A DNA stretch of 64,000 nt, taken from positions 42,823 to 106,822 of the forward strand of contig NW_027479520.1 of the NCBI RefSeq assembly GCF_051014685.1. The letters are read 5' to 3'. Shown here in pieces: positions 39,801-53,876 of the stretch (position 1 is its first letter; each line of letters opens with the position of its first letter). Both the position numbers and the translations under genes were made by a program. Source of the stretch: Ptiloglossa arizonensis (taxonomy: Eukaryota > Arthropoda > Insecta > Hymenoptera > Colletidae). The notes beneath the pieces were generated by a model. The model did not search any database. It saw only the letters and a list, made by a program, of their open reading frames with translations, and was not told the DNA's origin.

Positions 39801-42800
39801 TTAAGGAATGCTTTAGAAACCATCAAAATTTTCGCGAGTCTGATACTCGAAACAAATAAATATAACGGCCTAGGGGAAAAATACACATACCGTTAATACC
39901 GGGAGAGTTTCTGCTTTCAGATGCAACCGGAATTTCACGAGTTCGCAAGCCGTTCGCGAGATATGGGAGTTTGAACATAAGGAAAGGTTGAGAAACCATC
40001 AAAATTTTTGCAAGTCTGATACTCAGAACCAATAACTACAATGGCCTAGGGGAAAAGTACACACACCATTGTAATCAGGCGAGATTCTACTTTCAGATGC
40101 AAGAGGAATTTCCCGAGTTCGTCAATCCGTTCGCGAGATATGGGAGTTTGAAGTTAAGGAATGGTTGAGGAACCATCAAAATTTTGGCTGGTCTGATACT
40201 CGAATCCAATAACTGGAATGGCCTAGGGGAAAAGTACACACCCCATTGTAATCGGGCGAGTTTCTACTTCCAGATGCAACAGGAATTTCTCGAGTTCGTC
40301 GATTTGTTCGCGAGATATGGGAGTTTGATGTTAAGGAATGGATGAGAATCCATCAAAATTTTCGCATGTCTGATACTCGAAACCAATAACTACGTTTGCC
40401 TAGGACAAAAATACACATACCGTTGTAATCGGGCGAGTTTCTGCTTTCAGATGCAACAGGAATTTCTCGAGTTCGTCAATCCGTTCGCGAGATATGGGAG
40501 TTCGATGTTAAGGAATGGTTGAAAAACCATCAAAATTTTCGCAAGTCTGATACTCGATACCAATAACTACAAAGGCCTAAGGGAAAAATACACATACCTT
40601 TGTAATCGGGCGCGTTTCTACTTTCAGATGCAACAGGAATTTCTCGAGTTCGTCAATCCTTTCGCGAGATATGGGAGTTTGAAGTTAAGGAATGGTTGAG
40701 GAACCATCAAAATTTTCGCAAGTCTGATTCTCGAAACCAATAACTGGAATGGCCTAGGGGAAAAGTACACACAGCATTGTAATGGGGCGAGTTTCTACTT
40801 TCAGGTGCAACAGGAATTTCTCGAGTTCGTCAGTCCGTTCGCGAGATATGGGAGTTTGAAGTTAAGGAATGGTTGAGAATCCATCTAAATTTTCGCAAGT
40901 CTGGTTCTCGAAACCAATAACTACAATGACCTAGGGGAAAAATACACATACCGTTGTAATCGAGCGAGTTTCTACTTTCAGATGCAAAAAGAATTTCTCG
41001 AATTCGTCAATCCGTTCGCGAGATATGGGAGTTTGAAGTTAAGGAATGGTTGAGAAACCATCAAAATTTTCGCAAATCTGATAGTTGACACCAATAACTG
41101 CTATGGCCTAGGGCAAAAATACACATACCGTTGTAATCGGGCGAAATTATGCTTTCAGATGCAACTGGAATTTCTCGAGTTGGTAATCCGTTCGCGAGAT
41201 ATGGGAGTTTGGAGTTAAGGAATGGTTGAGAAATCATCAAAATTTTTGCAAGTCTGATACTCGACACCAATAACTACTATTGCCTAGGGCAAAAATACAC
41301 ATACCGTTGTAATCGGGCGATCTTTTTCCAGCAGATGCAACAGGAAATTCTCGAGTTCGTCAATCCGTTCGCGAGATATGGGAGTTTGAAGTTAAGGAAT
41401 GGTTGAGGAACCATCAAAATTTTCGCAAGTCTCATACTCGAAACCAATAACTGGAATGGCCTAGGGGAAAAGTACACACAGCATTGTAATGGGGCGAGTC
41501 TCTACTTTCAGATGCAACAGGAATTTCTCGGGTTCGTCAATCCGTTCGCGAGATATGGGACTTTGAAGTTAAGGAATGGTTGAGAATCCATCTAAATTTT
41601 CGCAAGTCTGATACTCGAAACCAATAACTACAATGACCTAGGGGAAGGATACACATACTGTTGTAATCGGGAGAGTTTCTACTTTCAGATGCAACAGAAG
41701 TTTTTCGGTTTTGTCAATCCGTTCGCGAGATATGGGAGTTTGAAGTTAAGGAATGCTTGAGAAACCATTAAAATTTTCGCAAGTATGATACGCGAAACCA
41801 ATAACTACAAAGGACTAGGGGAAAAATACACATACCTTTGTAATCGGGAGAGTTTCTACTTTCAGATGCAACAGGAATTTCTCGAGTTCGTCAATCCGTT
41901 CGCGAGATATGAGAGTTTGAAGTTAAGGAATGGTTGAGAAACCATCACAATCTTCGGAATTCTGATACTCGAACCCAACAACTACTATGTCCTGGGGCAA
42001 AAATACACACACCATTGTAATCGGGCGAGTTTCTACTTTCAGATGCAAAAAGAATTTCTCGAGTTCGTCAATCCGTTCGCGAGATATGGGAGTTTGAAGT
42101 TAAGGAATGGTTGAGAAACCATCATAATTTTCGCAAGTCTGATACTCGAAACCAATAACTACTATTGCCTAGGGCAAAAATACGCATACCGTTGTAATCG
42201 GGCGATCTTCTACCATCAGATGCAACAGGAATTTCTCGAGTTCGTCAATCCGTTCGCGAGATATGGGAGTTTGAAGTTAAGGAATGGTTGAGAAACCAAC
42301 AAAATTTTCGCAAGTCTGATACTCGAAACCAGTAACTACAATTGCCTAGGGCAAAAATACACATACCGTTGTTATCGGGCGAGTTTCTGCTTTCAGATGC
42401 AACAGGAATTTCCCGAGTTCGTCAATCCGTTCGCGAGATATGGGAGTTTGAAGTTAAGGAATGGTTGAGAAACCATCAAAATTTTCGCAAGTCTGATACT
42501 CGAAACCACTAAGTACTATTGCCGAGGGGAAAAATACATATACCGTTGTAGTCGGGCGAGTTTCTACCTTCAGATGCAAGAGGAATTTCTCGAGTTAGTT
42601 AATCCGTTCGCGAGATATGGGAGTTTGAAGTTAAGAAATGGTTGAGGAACCATCAAAATTTTCGCAAGTCTGAAACTCGAAACCAATAACTACAAAGGCC
42701 TAGAGGAAAAATGCACATACCTTTGTAATCGGGCGCGTTTCTACTTTCAGATGCAACAGGAATTTCTCGAGTTCGTCAATCCGTTCGCGAGATATGGGAG

Positions 42801-45800
42801 TTTGAAGTTAAGGAATGGTTGAGAAACCATCAAAATTTTCGCTGGTCTGATACTCGAAACCAATAACTGGAATGGCCTGGGGGAAAAGTACACACCCCAT
42901 TGTAATCGGGCGAGTTTCTGCTTTCAGATGCAACTGGAATTTCTGGAGTTCGTCAATCCGTTCGCGAGATATGGGAGTTTGAAGTTAAGGAATGGTTGAG
43001 AAACCATGAAAATTTTTGCAAGTCTGATACTCGAAACCAATATCTACAATGACCTAGGGGGAAAATACACATACCGTGGTAATCGGGCGAGTTTCTGCTT
43101 TCAGATGCAACAGGAATTTCTCGAATTCGTCAATCCTTTCGCGAGATATGGGAGTTTGAAGTTAAGGAATGGTTGAGAAACCAACAAAATTTTTGCAAGT
43201 CTGATACTCGAAACCAATAACTACTATGGCCTAGGGCAAAAATACACATACCGTTGTAATCGGGCGAGTTTCTACTCTCATATGCAACAGGAATTTCTCG
43301 AGTTTGTCAATCCGTTCGCGAGATATGGGAGTTTGAAGTTAAGGAATGGTTGAGAAATCATCAAAACTTTCGCAATTCTGATACTCGAAACCAATAACTA
43401 CAGTGGCCTAGGGGAAAAATACACATAGCGTTGTAATCGGGAGAGTTTCTACTTTCAGATGCAACAGGAATTTCTCGATTTCGTCTATCCGTTCGCGAGA
43501 TATGGGAGTGCGAAGTTAAGAGATGGTTGAGAAACCATCAAAATTTTCGCGAGTCTGATACTCGAAACAAATAAATATAACGGCCTAGGAGAAAAATACA
43601 CATACCGTTGAAACCGGGAGAGTTTCTGCTTTCAGATGCAACAGGAATTTCTCGAGTTCGTCAATCCGTTCGCGAGATATGGGAGTTTGAAGTTAAGGAA
43701 TGGTTGAGAAACCATCAAAATTTTCGCAAGTCTGATACTAGAAACCTATAACTGGAATTGCCTCGGGGAAAGGTACACACACCATTGTAATCGGGCGAGT
43801 TTCTACTTTCAGATGCGTCAGGAATTTCTCAAGTTCGTCAAACCGTTCGCGAAATATCGGAGTTTGGAGTTAAGAGATGGTTGAGAAACCATCAAAATTT
43901 TCGCAAGTCTGATACTCGAAACCAATAACTGAAATGGCCTAGGGGAAAAGTACACACACCATTGTAATCAGGCAAGCTTCTGCTTTCAGATGCAACCGGA
44001 ATTTCTCGAGTTCGCCAGTCCGTTCGCGAGATATGGGAGTTTGAACACAAGGAATGGTTGAGAAACCATCAAAATTTTTGCAAGTCTGATACTCAGAACC
44101 AATAACTACAATGGCCTGGGGGAAAAGTACACACACCATTGTAATCAGGCGAGTTTCTGCTTTCAGAAGCAACCGGAATTTCTCGAGTTCGCCAGTCCAT
44201 TCGCGAGATACGGGAATTTGAAGATAAGGAATGGTTGAGAAACCATCAAAATTTTTGCAAGTCTGATACTCGAAACCAATAACTACAATGGCCTTCGGGA
44301 AAAATACACATACCGTTGTAATCGGGCGAGTTTCTACTTTCAGATGCAAGAGGAATTTCTCGAGTTCGTCAATCCGTTCGCGAGATATGGGAGTTTGAAG
44401 TTAAGGAATGGTTGAGGAACCATCAAAATTTTCGCGGGTCTGATACGCGAATCCAATAACTGGAATGGCCTAGGGGAAAAGTACATACCCCAATGTAATC
44501 GGGCGAGTCTCTACTTCCAGATGCAACAGGAATTTCTCGAGTTCGTCGATTTGTTCGCGAGATATGGGAGTTTGAAGTTGAGGAATGGTTGAGAAATCAT
44601 CAAAATTTTTGCAAGTCTGACACTCTAAACCAATAACTACTATTGCCTAGGGCAAAAATACACATACCGTTGTAATCGGGCGAGTTTCTACTCTCATATG
44701 CAACAGGAATTTCCCGAGGTTGTCAATCCGTTCGCGAGATATAGGAGTTTGAAGTTAAGGAATGGTTGAGAAACCATCAAAATTTTCGCGAGTCTGATCC
44801 TCGAAACAAATAAATATAACGGCCTAGGGGAAAAATACACATACCGTTGAAACCGGGAGAGTTTCTGCTTTCAGATGCAACAGGAATTTCTCGATTTCGT
44901 CTATCCGTTCGCGAGATATGGGAGTGCGAGGTTAAGAAATGGTTGAGAAACCATCAAAATTTTCGCGAGTCTGATACTCGAAACAAATAAATATAACGGC
45001 CTAGGGGAAAAATACACATACCGTTGAAACCGGGATAGTTTCTGCTTTCAGATGCAACAGGAATTTCTCGAGTTCGTCAATCCGTTCGCGAGATATGGGA
45101 ATTTGAAATTAAGGAATGGTTGAGGAACCATCAAAATTTTCGCAAGTCTGATACTCGAAACCAGTAACTGGAATGGCCTAGGGGAAAAGTACACACACCA
45201 TTGTAATCGGGCGAGTTTCTGCCTTCAGATGCAATAGGAATTTCTCGAGTTCGTCAATCCGTTCGCGAGATATGGGAGTTTGAAGTTAAGGAATGGTTGA
45301 GAAACCATCAACATTTTTGCAAGTCTGATACTCCAAACCAATAACTACAATGGCCTAGGGGAAAAATACACATACAGTTGTAATCGCGCGAGTTTCTACT
45401 TTCAGATGCAACAGGAATTTCTCGAGTTCCTCAATCCGTTCGCGAGATATGGGAGTTTGAAGTTAAGGAATGGTTGAGAAACCATCAAAATTTTCGCAAG
45501 TCTGATACTAGAAACCTATAACCGGAATTGCCTCGGGGAAAGGTACACACACCATTGTAATCGGGCGAGTTTCTACTTTCAGATGCGTCAGGAATTTCTC
45601 AAGTTCGTCAAACCGTTCGCGAAATATCGGAGTCTGGAGTTAAGAGATGGTTGAGAAACCATCAAAATTTTCGCAAGTCTGGTACTCGAAACCAATAACT
45701 ACATTGACCTAGGGGAAAAATACACATACAGTTGTAATCGCGCGAGTTTCTACTTTCAGAAGCAACAGGAATTTCTCGAGTTCCTCAATCCGTTCGCGAG

Positions 45801-48800
45801 ATATGGGAGTTTGAAGTTAAGGAATGGCTGAGAAATCATCAAAATTTTTGCAAGTCTGAGACTCGAAATCAATAACTATCATGGCCTTGGGGAAAAATAC
45901 ACATACCGTTGTAATCCGGCGAGTTTCTACTTTCACATGCAAGAGGAATTTCTCGAGTTCGTAAATCTGTTCGCGAGATATGGGAGTTTGAAGTTGAGGA
46001 ATGTTTGAGAAACCATCAAAATTTTCGCAAGTCTGATACTCGAAACCAATAACTGCTATGGCCTAGGGCAAAAATACACATACCATTGTAATCGGGCGAG
46101 ATTATGCTTTCAGATGCAACTGGAATTTCTCGAGTTCGTCAATCTGTTCGCGAGATATGGGAGTTTGAAGTTGAGGAATGGTTGAGAAATCATCAAAATT
46201 ATTGCAAGTCTGATACTCTAAACCAATAACTACTATTGCCTAGGGCAAAAATACACATACCCTTGTAATCGGGCGATCTTCTACCATCAGACGCAACAGG
46301 AATTTCTCGAGTTCGTCAATCCGTTCGCGAGATATGGGAATTTGAAGTTAAGGAATGGTTGAGAATCCATCTAAATTTTCGCAAGTCTGATACTAGAAAC
46401 CGATAACTGGAATGGCCTCGGGGAAAAGTAGACACACCACTGTAATCGGGCGAGTTTCTAGTTTCAGATGCAACAGGAATTTCTCGATTTCCTCAATCCG
46501 TTCGCGAGATATAGGAGTTTGAAGTGAAGGAACTGTTGAGAAACCATCACAGTTTCGAAAGTCTGATACTCGAAACCAATTACTACAATGGCCTAGGGGA
46601 AAAATACATATACCGTTGTAATCGGGAGTGTTTCTACTTTCAGATGCAACAGAAATTTGTCCGATTCGTCAATCCGTCCGCGAAGTATCGGAGTTTGGAA
46701 TTAAGCATATGGTTCAGAAACCTTCAAAATTTTCGCAATTATCATGTTAGAAACGAATAACTGGAATGGCCTAGGGTAAAGTACACAGACCATTGTAATC
46801 GTGCGAGCTTCTACTTTCAGATGCAACAGGAATTTCTCGAGTTCGTCAATCCTTTCGCGAGATATGGGAGTTTGAAGTTAAGGAATGGTTGAGATACCAT
46901 CAAAATTTTCGCAAGTCTGATACTAGAAACCTATAACTGGAATTGCCTCGGGGTAAGGTACACACACCATTGTAATCAGGCGAGTTTCTGCTTTCAGATG
47001 CATTACCGGAATTTCTCGAGTTCGCCAGTCCGTTCGCGAGATATGGGAGTTTGAAGAGAAGGAATGGTTGAGAAACCATCAAAATTTTTGCAAATCTGAT
47101 ACTCGAAACCAATAACTACAATGGCCTTGGGGAAAAATACACATACCGTTGTAATCGGGCGAGTTTCTACTTTCAGATGCCACAGAAATTTTTCGAATTC
47201 GTGAATCCGTTCGCGAAATATCGGAGTTTGGAGATAAGAGATGGTTGAGAAACCATCAAAATTTTCGCAAGTCTGATACTCGAAACCAGTAATTGGAATG
47301 GCCTAGGGGAAAAGTACACACACCATTGTAATCGGGCGAGTTTCTGCCTTCAGATGCAATAGGAATTTCTCGAGTTCGTCAATCCGTTCGCGAGATATGG
47401 GAGTTTGAAGTTAAGGAATGGTTGAGAAACCATCAAAATTTTCGCAAGTCTGATACTAGAAACCTATAACTGGAATTGCCTCGGGGAAAGGTACACACAC
47501 CATTGTAATCGGGCGAGTTACTACTTTCAGATGCGTCAGGAATTTCTCAAGTTCGTCAAACCGTGTGCGAAATATCGGAGTTTGGAGTTAAGAGATGGTT
47601 GGGAAACCATCAAAATTTTCGCAAGTCTGTTACTCGAAACCAATAACTGGAATGGCCTAGGGGAAAAGTACACACACCATTGTAATCAGGCGAGTTTCTG
47701 CTTTCAGATGCAACCGGAATTTCTCGAGTTCGCCAGTCCGTTCGCGTGATATGGGAGTTTGAACATAAGGAATGGTTGAGAAACCATCAAAATTTTTGCA
47801 AGTCTGATACTCAGAACCAATAACTGCAATGGCCTAGGGGAAATGTACACACACCATTGTAATCAGGCGAGTTTCTCATTCAGATGCAACTGGAATTTCT
47901 CGAGTTCGCCAGTCCATTCGCGAGATATGGGAGTTTGAAGATAAGGAATGGTTGAGAAACCATCAAAATTTTTGCATGTCTGATACTCGAAACCAATAAC
48001 TACAATGGCCTTGGGGAAAAATACACATACCGTTGTAATCGGGCGAGTTACTACTTTCAGATGCCACAGAAATTTTTCGAATTCGTGAATCCGTTCGCGA
48101 AATATCGGAGTTTGGAGATAAGAGATGGTTGAGAAACCATCAAAATTTTCGCAAGTCTGATACTCGAAACCAGTAATTGGAATGGCCTAGGGGAAAAGTA
48201 CACACACCATTGTAATCGGGCGAGTTTCTGCTTTCAGATGCAACCGGAATTTCTCGAGTTCGCCAGTCCGTTCGCGAGATATGGGAGTTTGAACATAAGG
48301 AATGGTTGAGAAACCATCAAAATTTTTGCAAGTCTGATACTCAGAACCAATAACTACAATGGCCTAGGGGAAAAGTACACACACCATTGTAATCAGGCGA
48401 GTTTCTCATTCAGATGCAACCGGAATTTCTCGAGTTCGCCAGTCCATTCGCGAGATATGGGAGTTTGAAGATAAGGAATGGTTGAGAAACCATCAATGTT
48501 TTCGCAAGTCTGATACTCGAAACCAATAACTACTATGGTCTAGAGCAAAAATACACATACCGTTGTAATCGGGCGAGTTTCAACTTTCAGATGCAACAGG
48601 AATTTCTTGAGTTCTTCAACCGGTTCGCGAGACATGGGAGTTTGAAGTTAAGGAATTGTTGAGAAACAATCAATGTTTTCGCAAGTCTGATACTCGAAAC
48701 CAATAACTACTATGGTCTAGAGCAGATATACACATACCGTTGTAATCGGGCGAGTTTCAACTTTCAGATGCAACACGAATTTCTCGAGTTCTTCAACCAG

Positions 48801-50583
48801 TTCGCGAGACATGGGAGTTTGAAGTTAAGGAATGGTTGAGAAACAATCAAAAATTTCGCAAGTCTGATACACGAAACCAATAACTGGAATGGCTTAGGGG
48901 AAAAGTACACATACCATTGTAATCGTGCGAGTTTCTACTTTCAGATGCAACAGGAATTTCTCGAGTTCGTCAATCCTTTCGCGAGATATGGGAGTTTGAA
49001 GTTAAGGAATGGTTGAGAAACCATCAAAATTTTCGCAAGTCTGATACTAGAAACCTATAACTAGAATTGCCTCGGGGAAAGGTACACACACCAGTGTAAT
49101 CGGGCGAGTTTCTACTTTCAGATGCGTCAGGAATTTCTCAAGTTCGTCAAACCGTTCGCGAAATATCGGAGTTTGGAGTTAAGAGATGGTTGAGAAACCA
49201 TCAAAATTTTCGCAAGTCTGTTACTCAGAACCAATAACTACAATGGCCTAGGGGAAAAGTACACACACCATTGTAATCAGGCGAGTTTCTCATTCAGATG
49301 CAACCGGAATTTCTAGAGTTCGCCAGTCCATTCGCGAGATATGGGAGTTTGAAGATAAGGAATGGTTGAGAAACCATCAATGTTTTCGCAAGTCTGATAC
49401 ACGAAACCAGTAACTACTATGGCCTGGGGCAACAATACACATACCGTTGTAATCCGGCGAGTTTCTGCTGTCAGATACAACAGGAATTTCTCGGTTTCGT
49501 AAATCCGTTCGCGAAATATCGGAGTTTGGAGTTCAGAATGGTTGAGAAACCATCAAAATTTTCGCAAGTCTTATACTCGAAACCAATAACTGGAATGGCC
49601 TAGGGGAAAAGTACCAACACCATTGTAATCGGGCGAGTTTCTAGTTTCAGATGCAACAGGAATTTCTCGTTTTCCTCAGTCCGTGCGCGAGATATAGGAG
49701 TTTGAAGTGAAGGAATGGTTGAGAAACCATCATAGTTTCGCAAGTCTGATACTAGAAACCAATAACTACAATGGCCTAGGGGAAAAATACATATACCGTT
49801 GTAATCGGGAGTGTTTCTACTTTCAGGTGCAACAGAAACTTTTCGGATTCGTCAATCCGTCCGCGAAGTATCGGAGTTTGGAATTAAGAGATGGTTGAGA
49901 AACCATCAAAATTTTCGCAATTATGATGCTTGAAACGAATAACTGGAATGGCCTAGGGTAAAGTACACATACCGTTGTAATCGGGCGAGTTTCTGCTGTC
50001 AGATACAACAGGAATTTCTCGGTTTCGTCAATCGGTTCGCGAGATATGGGAGTTTGAAGTTAAGGAATGGTTGAGAAACCATCAAAATTTTCGCAAGTCT
50101 GATACTCGAAACCAATAACAGGAATGGCCTTGGGGAACAATACACATACCGTTGTAATCGGGCGAGTTTCTGCTTTTAGATGCCACAGGCATTTCTCGAG
50201 TTCGTGAATCCGTTCGCGAGATATGGGAGTTTGAAGTTAAGGAATGGTTGAGAAACCATCAAAATTTTCGCAAGTCTGATACTCGAAACAAATAACTACA
50301 ATGGCCTAGCGGAAAAATACACATACCGTTGTAATCGGGAGAGTTTCTACTTTCAGATGCAACAGAAATTTTTCGGATTTGTCAATCCGTCCGCGAAGTA
50401 TCGGAGTTTGGAATTAAAAGATGGTTGAGAAACCATCAAAATTTTCGCAAGTCTGATACTCGAAACCAATATCTATAATGGCTTAGGGGAAAACTACACA
50501 TACCATTGTAATCGGGCGAGTTTCAACTTTCAGATGCAACAGGAATTTCTGAAGTTCGTCAATCGGTTCGCGAGATATGGGAG
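33900..50583 (+). repeat. Right-hand satellite domain with a different monomer repertoire
   Basis: From about 33.9 kb onward new monomer families dominate. They include cgaaacaaataaatataacg, gccagtccattcgcgag, and the set atgcgtcaggaatttctcaa / gaaatatcggagtttggag / gttaagagatggttgag. The variants typical of 4-33 kb, such as gttggtaatccg and tagggcgagtttctgctct, become rare or absent. Approaching the right edge (about 46.5-50.58 kb) monomers become more divergent (cgtccgcgaagtatcgg, aactgttgagaaaccatcac), as expected at the edge of a satellite array. Confidence 0.75.
34230..37060 (+). repeat. 1,593-bp (9-monomer) higher-order repeat, about two copies
   Basis: The string attttcgcgagtctg occurs at 34,341 and 35,934, and atgcgtcaggaatttctcaa at 34,788 and 36,381. 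Both pairs are 1,593 bp apart (9 x 177). Within each copy three successive gccagtccattcgcgag monomers appear in the same order. The second copy gives way near 37,060 to sequence resembling 35.64 kb (offset about 8 monomers). The atgcgtcagg monomer recurs singly near 43.8, 45.6, 47.5 and 49.1 kb. Confidence 0.88.
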
Positions 50584-51392
50584 AATATTTATAGTTTCTA
50601 TTATATATCATTTGATCTATAGTTAAATTTGACACTAATACTCTAAATTCATATTTAATATATTTTTTAATCTCTTTAGCCTCCAGAAGAATTTTATTTA
50701 TACTATTTACTATTTACAATAATTTACACAGAATCGGAAATATATCTAATTATTTATTTATAATAATAATTTTTTTTTCACTTATCTTAAAAATTGGGAT
50801 GTTCTCTTTAAATGTTCGATTCATTTCTTTAATTTATTCATTAAATTGAATTAATCTATTCTTTGTAATAACTTTAATAAAATTAATCCCTATAATTATT
50901 ATAGAACTCGTATTAAAATTTAATAGTGAAATTTATTTTATTTGCCTAATTAATGCAATTATTGCCCCTATCATGTGCTTTAATAAAAAATCAATCAAAA
51001 TAATTATAGGATATTCATCTGTTATACAAACATCTATTATAGTTATTTTATTAATAATTAACAAAGATACATTTTTAACATATTTCATTTTATATTCAAT
51101 AATTTTTTCAAATTTAATTTTTATATTTAAAATAATAAAGATTAATTTTTCTTCCTAATTTAATATATTAACCTCTAATAAAAGAAAAATTATTTTATAC
51201 TCAATAATTATTATGTACACAAATTTCCCACGTATAGCACTCTTTATGCTGAAATGAATCGTCCTAGAAACATTAATAAATTCAAGAATAAAATTTATAC
51301 TTTTAATAATTGTATATCTTTTTATAAGATTAATTACATCATGAAATTATTTAAATATATCCTTCTTATATTTTTTCCCTTCAATTAAATAA
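50584..51392 (+). pseudogene. nad2: NADH dehydrogenase subunit 2 pseudogene (mitochondrial origin), 5'-truncated
   Basis: In the mitochondrial code one frame reads continuously from about 50,595 to the probable original stop TAA at 51,390-51,392. It encodes a very hydrophobic protein with Nad2-like segments (LKIGMFSLNVRFISLI, IGYSSVMQTS, YTNFPSMALF). Nad2 is a membrane-arm subunit of respiratory complex I. The N-terminus is missing and the first ~15 codons contain a TAG. An in-frame TAA at 51,156-51,158 interrupts the C-terminal third. The left end abuts satellite DNA, cutting the copy about 15-20 bases short of where the other nad2 fragments in this window end. It cannot be translated in the nucleus because TGA codons would terminate. 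Confidence 0.85.
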
Positions 51393-51510
51393 AAAATATA
51401 TAACTAAATTAACCTTAATTTTCTAAACTATTATCTATTTATAACTTTTTTAATATTTATATTTATATTTATGATCTACTGGTTATATTAAATTTTAGCA
51501 TAATTAATAT
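51393..51510. other. AT-rich spacer between nad2 and cox1 pseudogenes, no tRNA recognised
   Basis: About 118 bases separate the nad2 stop from the first cox1 codon. Insect mitochondrial genomes ancestrally carry trnW, trnC and trnY here. I could not fold a convincing cloverleaf on either strand. The nad2 frame continues through two further TAA codons to a TAA at 51,489-51,491. The spacer is therefore either decayed sequence, an extended nad2 tail, or a rearranged donor mitochondrial order. Confidence 0.45.
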
Positions 51511-53034
<1,524 letters not shown>

Positions 53035-53039
<5 letters not shown>

Positions 53040-53099
53040 TATAGCAGATTAGTTCATGAATTTAAGATTCATTTATAAAATTTAATATTTTTATTGAAA
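53035..53099 (+). tRNA. trnL2: tRNA-Leu(UUR) copy of mitochondrial origin, inside NUMT
   Basis: The segment lies between cox1 and cox2, the standard position for this tRNA in insects. The anticodon arm ATGAA-TTTAAGA-TTCAT (53,056-53,072) has a perfect five-pair stem and the anticodon TAA at 53,063-53,065. The D arm begins GCAG at 53,044. The acceptor strands (53,035-53,041 and 53,092-53,098) pair at six of seven positions with one G-T, and overlap the cox1 stop. The structure is still cloverleaf-like, but in the nucleus it is presumably inert. Confidence 0.85.
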
Positions 53100-53779
53100 A
53101 TGTCCCATTGAAAAATAATTAATTTCCAAGACCCCAATTCGCCATATGCCGATAATTTAAATCTTTTTCACAACTTCACAATAATTATAATAATTATAAT
53201 CTCTTCATTAACTCTAATAATTATATTAGATATTTTTACTAATAAATTTATCAATCGATTTTTACTTAAAAATCATCATATTGAAATTGTATGAACTTTA
53301 CTCCCAATAATAATTTTAGGAGTAATTGCACTTCCTTCTTTAAAAACCCTATATTTTATTGATGAACTATGAATACCCGTATACTTAACAATCAACTCAA
53401 TTGGGCACCAATGATACTGATCCTATGAATACCCAGAATTTAATAATTGAAATTTGACTCCTATATAGATAAAGATTTAAATAATATTTACATTTTTCGT
53501 CTCCTAGATGTAGATAATCGAATAATTATTCCATCTAATACACTAATTCGAATATTAACATCAAACGACGTAATTCACTCTTGAACTGTTCCGTCTTTAG
53601 GCTTAAAAATAGACTCAGTACCAGGGCGAATTAACCAAATAAATTTAATTACTAATCGACCTGGAGTATTTTTCGGACAATGTTCTGAAATCTGCGGAGC
53701 TAATCACAGATTTATGCCAATTGTTGTGGAAAGAACTAATTATTCAAACTTTATTAATTGAATTAACAACCAAAATTAA
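53100..53779 (+). pseudogene. cox2: Cytochrome c oxidase subunit II pseudogene (mitochondrial origin)
   Basis: Starting at ATG 53,100 the mitochondrial frame reads MSHWKMINFQDPNSPYADN and continues through WTLLPMMILG and GHQWYWSYEYP. A net one-base loss around 53,447-53,452 then shifts the frame, and the original frame hits TAG at 53,466-53,468. The remainder resumes in the next frame with [28 protein letters not shown] and the CuA-binding motif [13 protein letters not shown], ending at TAA 53,777-53,779. Cox2 accepts electrons from cytochrome c through CuA in complex IV. The Cys, Cys, His and Met ligands are all retained. Length is 680 bp, two bases over a multiple of three, as expected from the indel. 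Confidence 0.94.
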
Positions 53780-53817
53780 ATTTTAACCTACTCATATAAT
53801 ATTTAATTAAATCAAAT

Positions 53818-53876
53818 CATTAGATGTCTGACAAAAGAATTGATTTTTTAAATCAAATTATAGTAATAAATTACTT
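53818..53876 (+). pseudogene. trnK: Truncated mitochondrial tRNA-Lys at NUMT 3' end
   Basis: The stretch starts CATTAGATGTCTGA, typical of insect tRNA-Lys. It has a perfect anticodon stem TTGAT/ATCAA (53,840-53,844 and 53,852-53,856) around loop TTTTTAA with anticodon TTT. A short T arm follows at 53,862-53,875. The 3' acceptor strand complementary to CATTAGA is absent; sequence instead continues into the dispersed repeat R. The mitochondrial insertion therefore ends inside this tRNA. The 38 bp between cox2 and this tRNA (53,780-53,817) hold nothing I recognise. Confidence 0.75.

Larger units (their letters stand above)
1..50583 (+). repeat. 176-177 bp tandem satellite array, about 286 monomers
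   Basis: The whole interval is a head-to-tail tandem array with no interruption. The first phase markers (ggaatttctcgag) lie at 1, 178, 355 and 531, giving monomers of 177, 177 and 176 bp. The 176-bp form arises from a one-base loss where gttcgtcaatccg becomes gttggtaatccg. Recognisable blocks in each monomer are tttctcgagttcgtc, ccgttcgcgagatatggg, aatggttgagaaaccatc, gatactcgaaaccaataact, cctagggcaaaaatac, gttgtaatcgggcgag and ctttcagatgcaac. Monomers fall into variant families, for example actactattgcctagggcaa against actggaatggcctaggggaa. The array starts before base 1 and ends abruptly at 50,583 within a monomer. Monomer length and higher-order structure resemble centromeric or pericentromeric satellites, but location is inferred. 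I do not recognise the family by name. Confidence 0.97.

Noticed and set aside
249..50008. Dozens of recurrent 60-136 codon frames across the satellite on both strands
   Set aside because: They repeat with the 176-177 bp period, carry the same peptide over and over, and are opened or closed by single-base variants of the monomer. They are repeat artefacts, not genes.
1..50583. CRISPR-like array
   Set aside because: There is no alternation of short identical repeats with unique spacers. The full 177-bp unit is repeated, and the host is a eukaryote.
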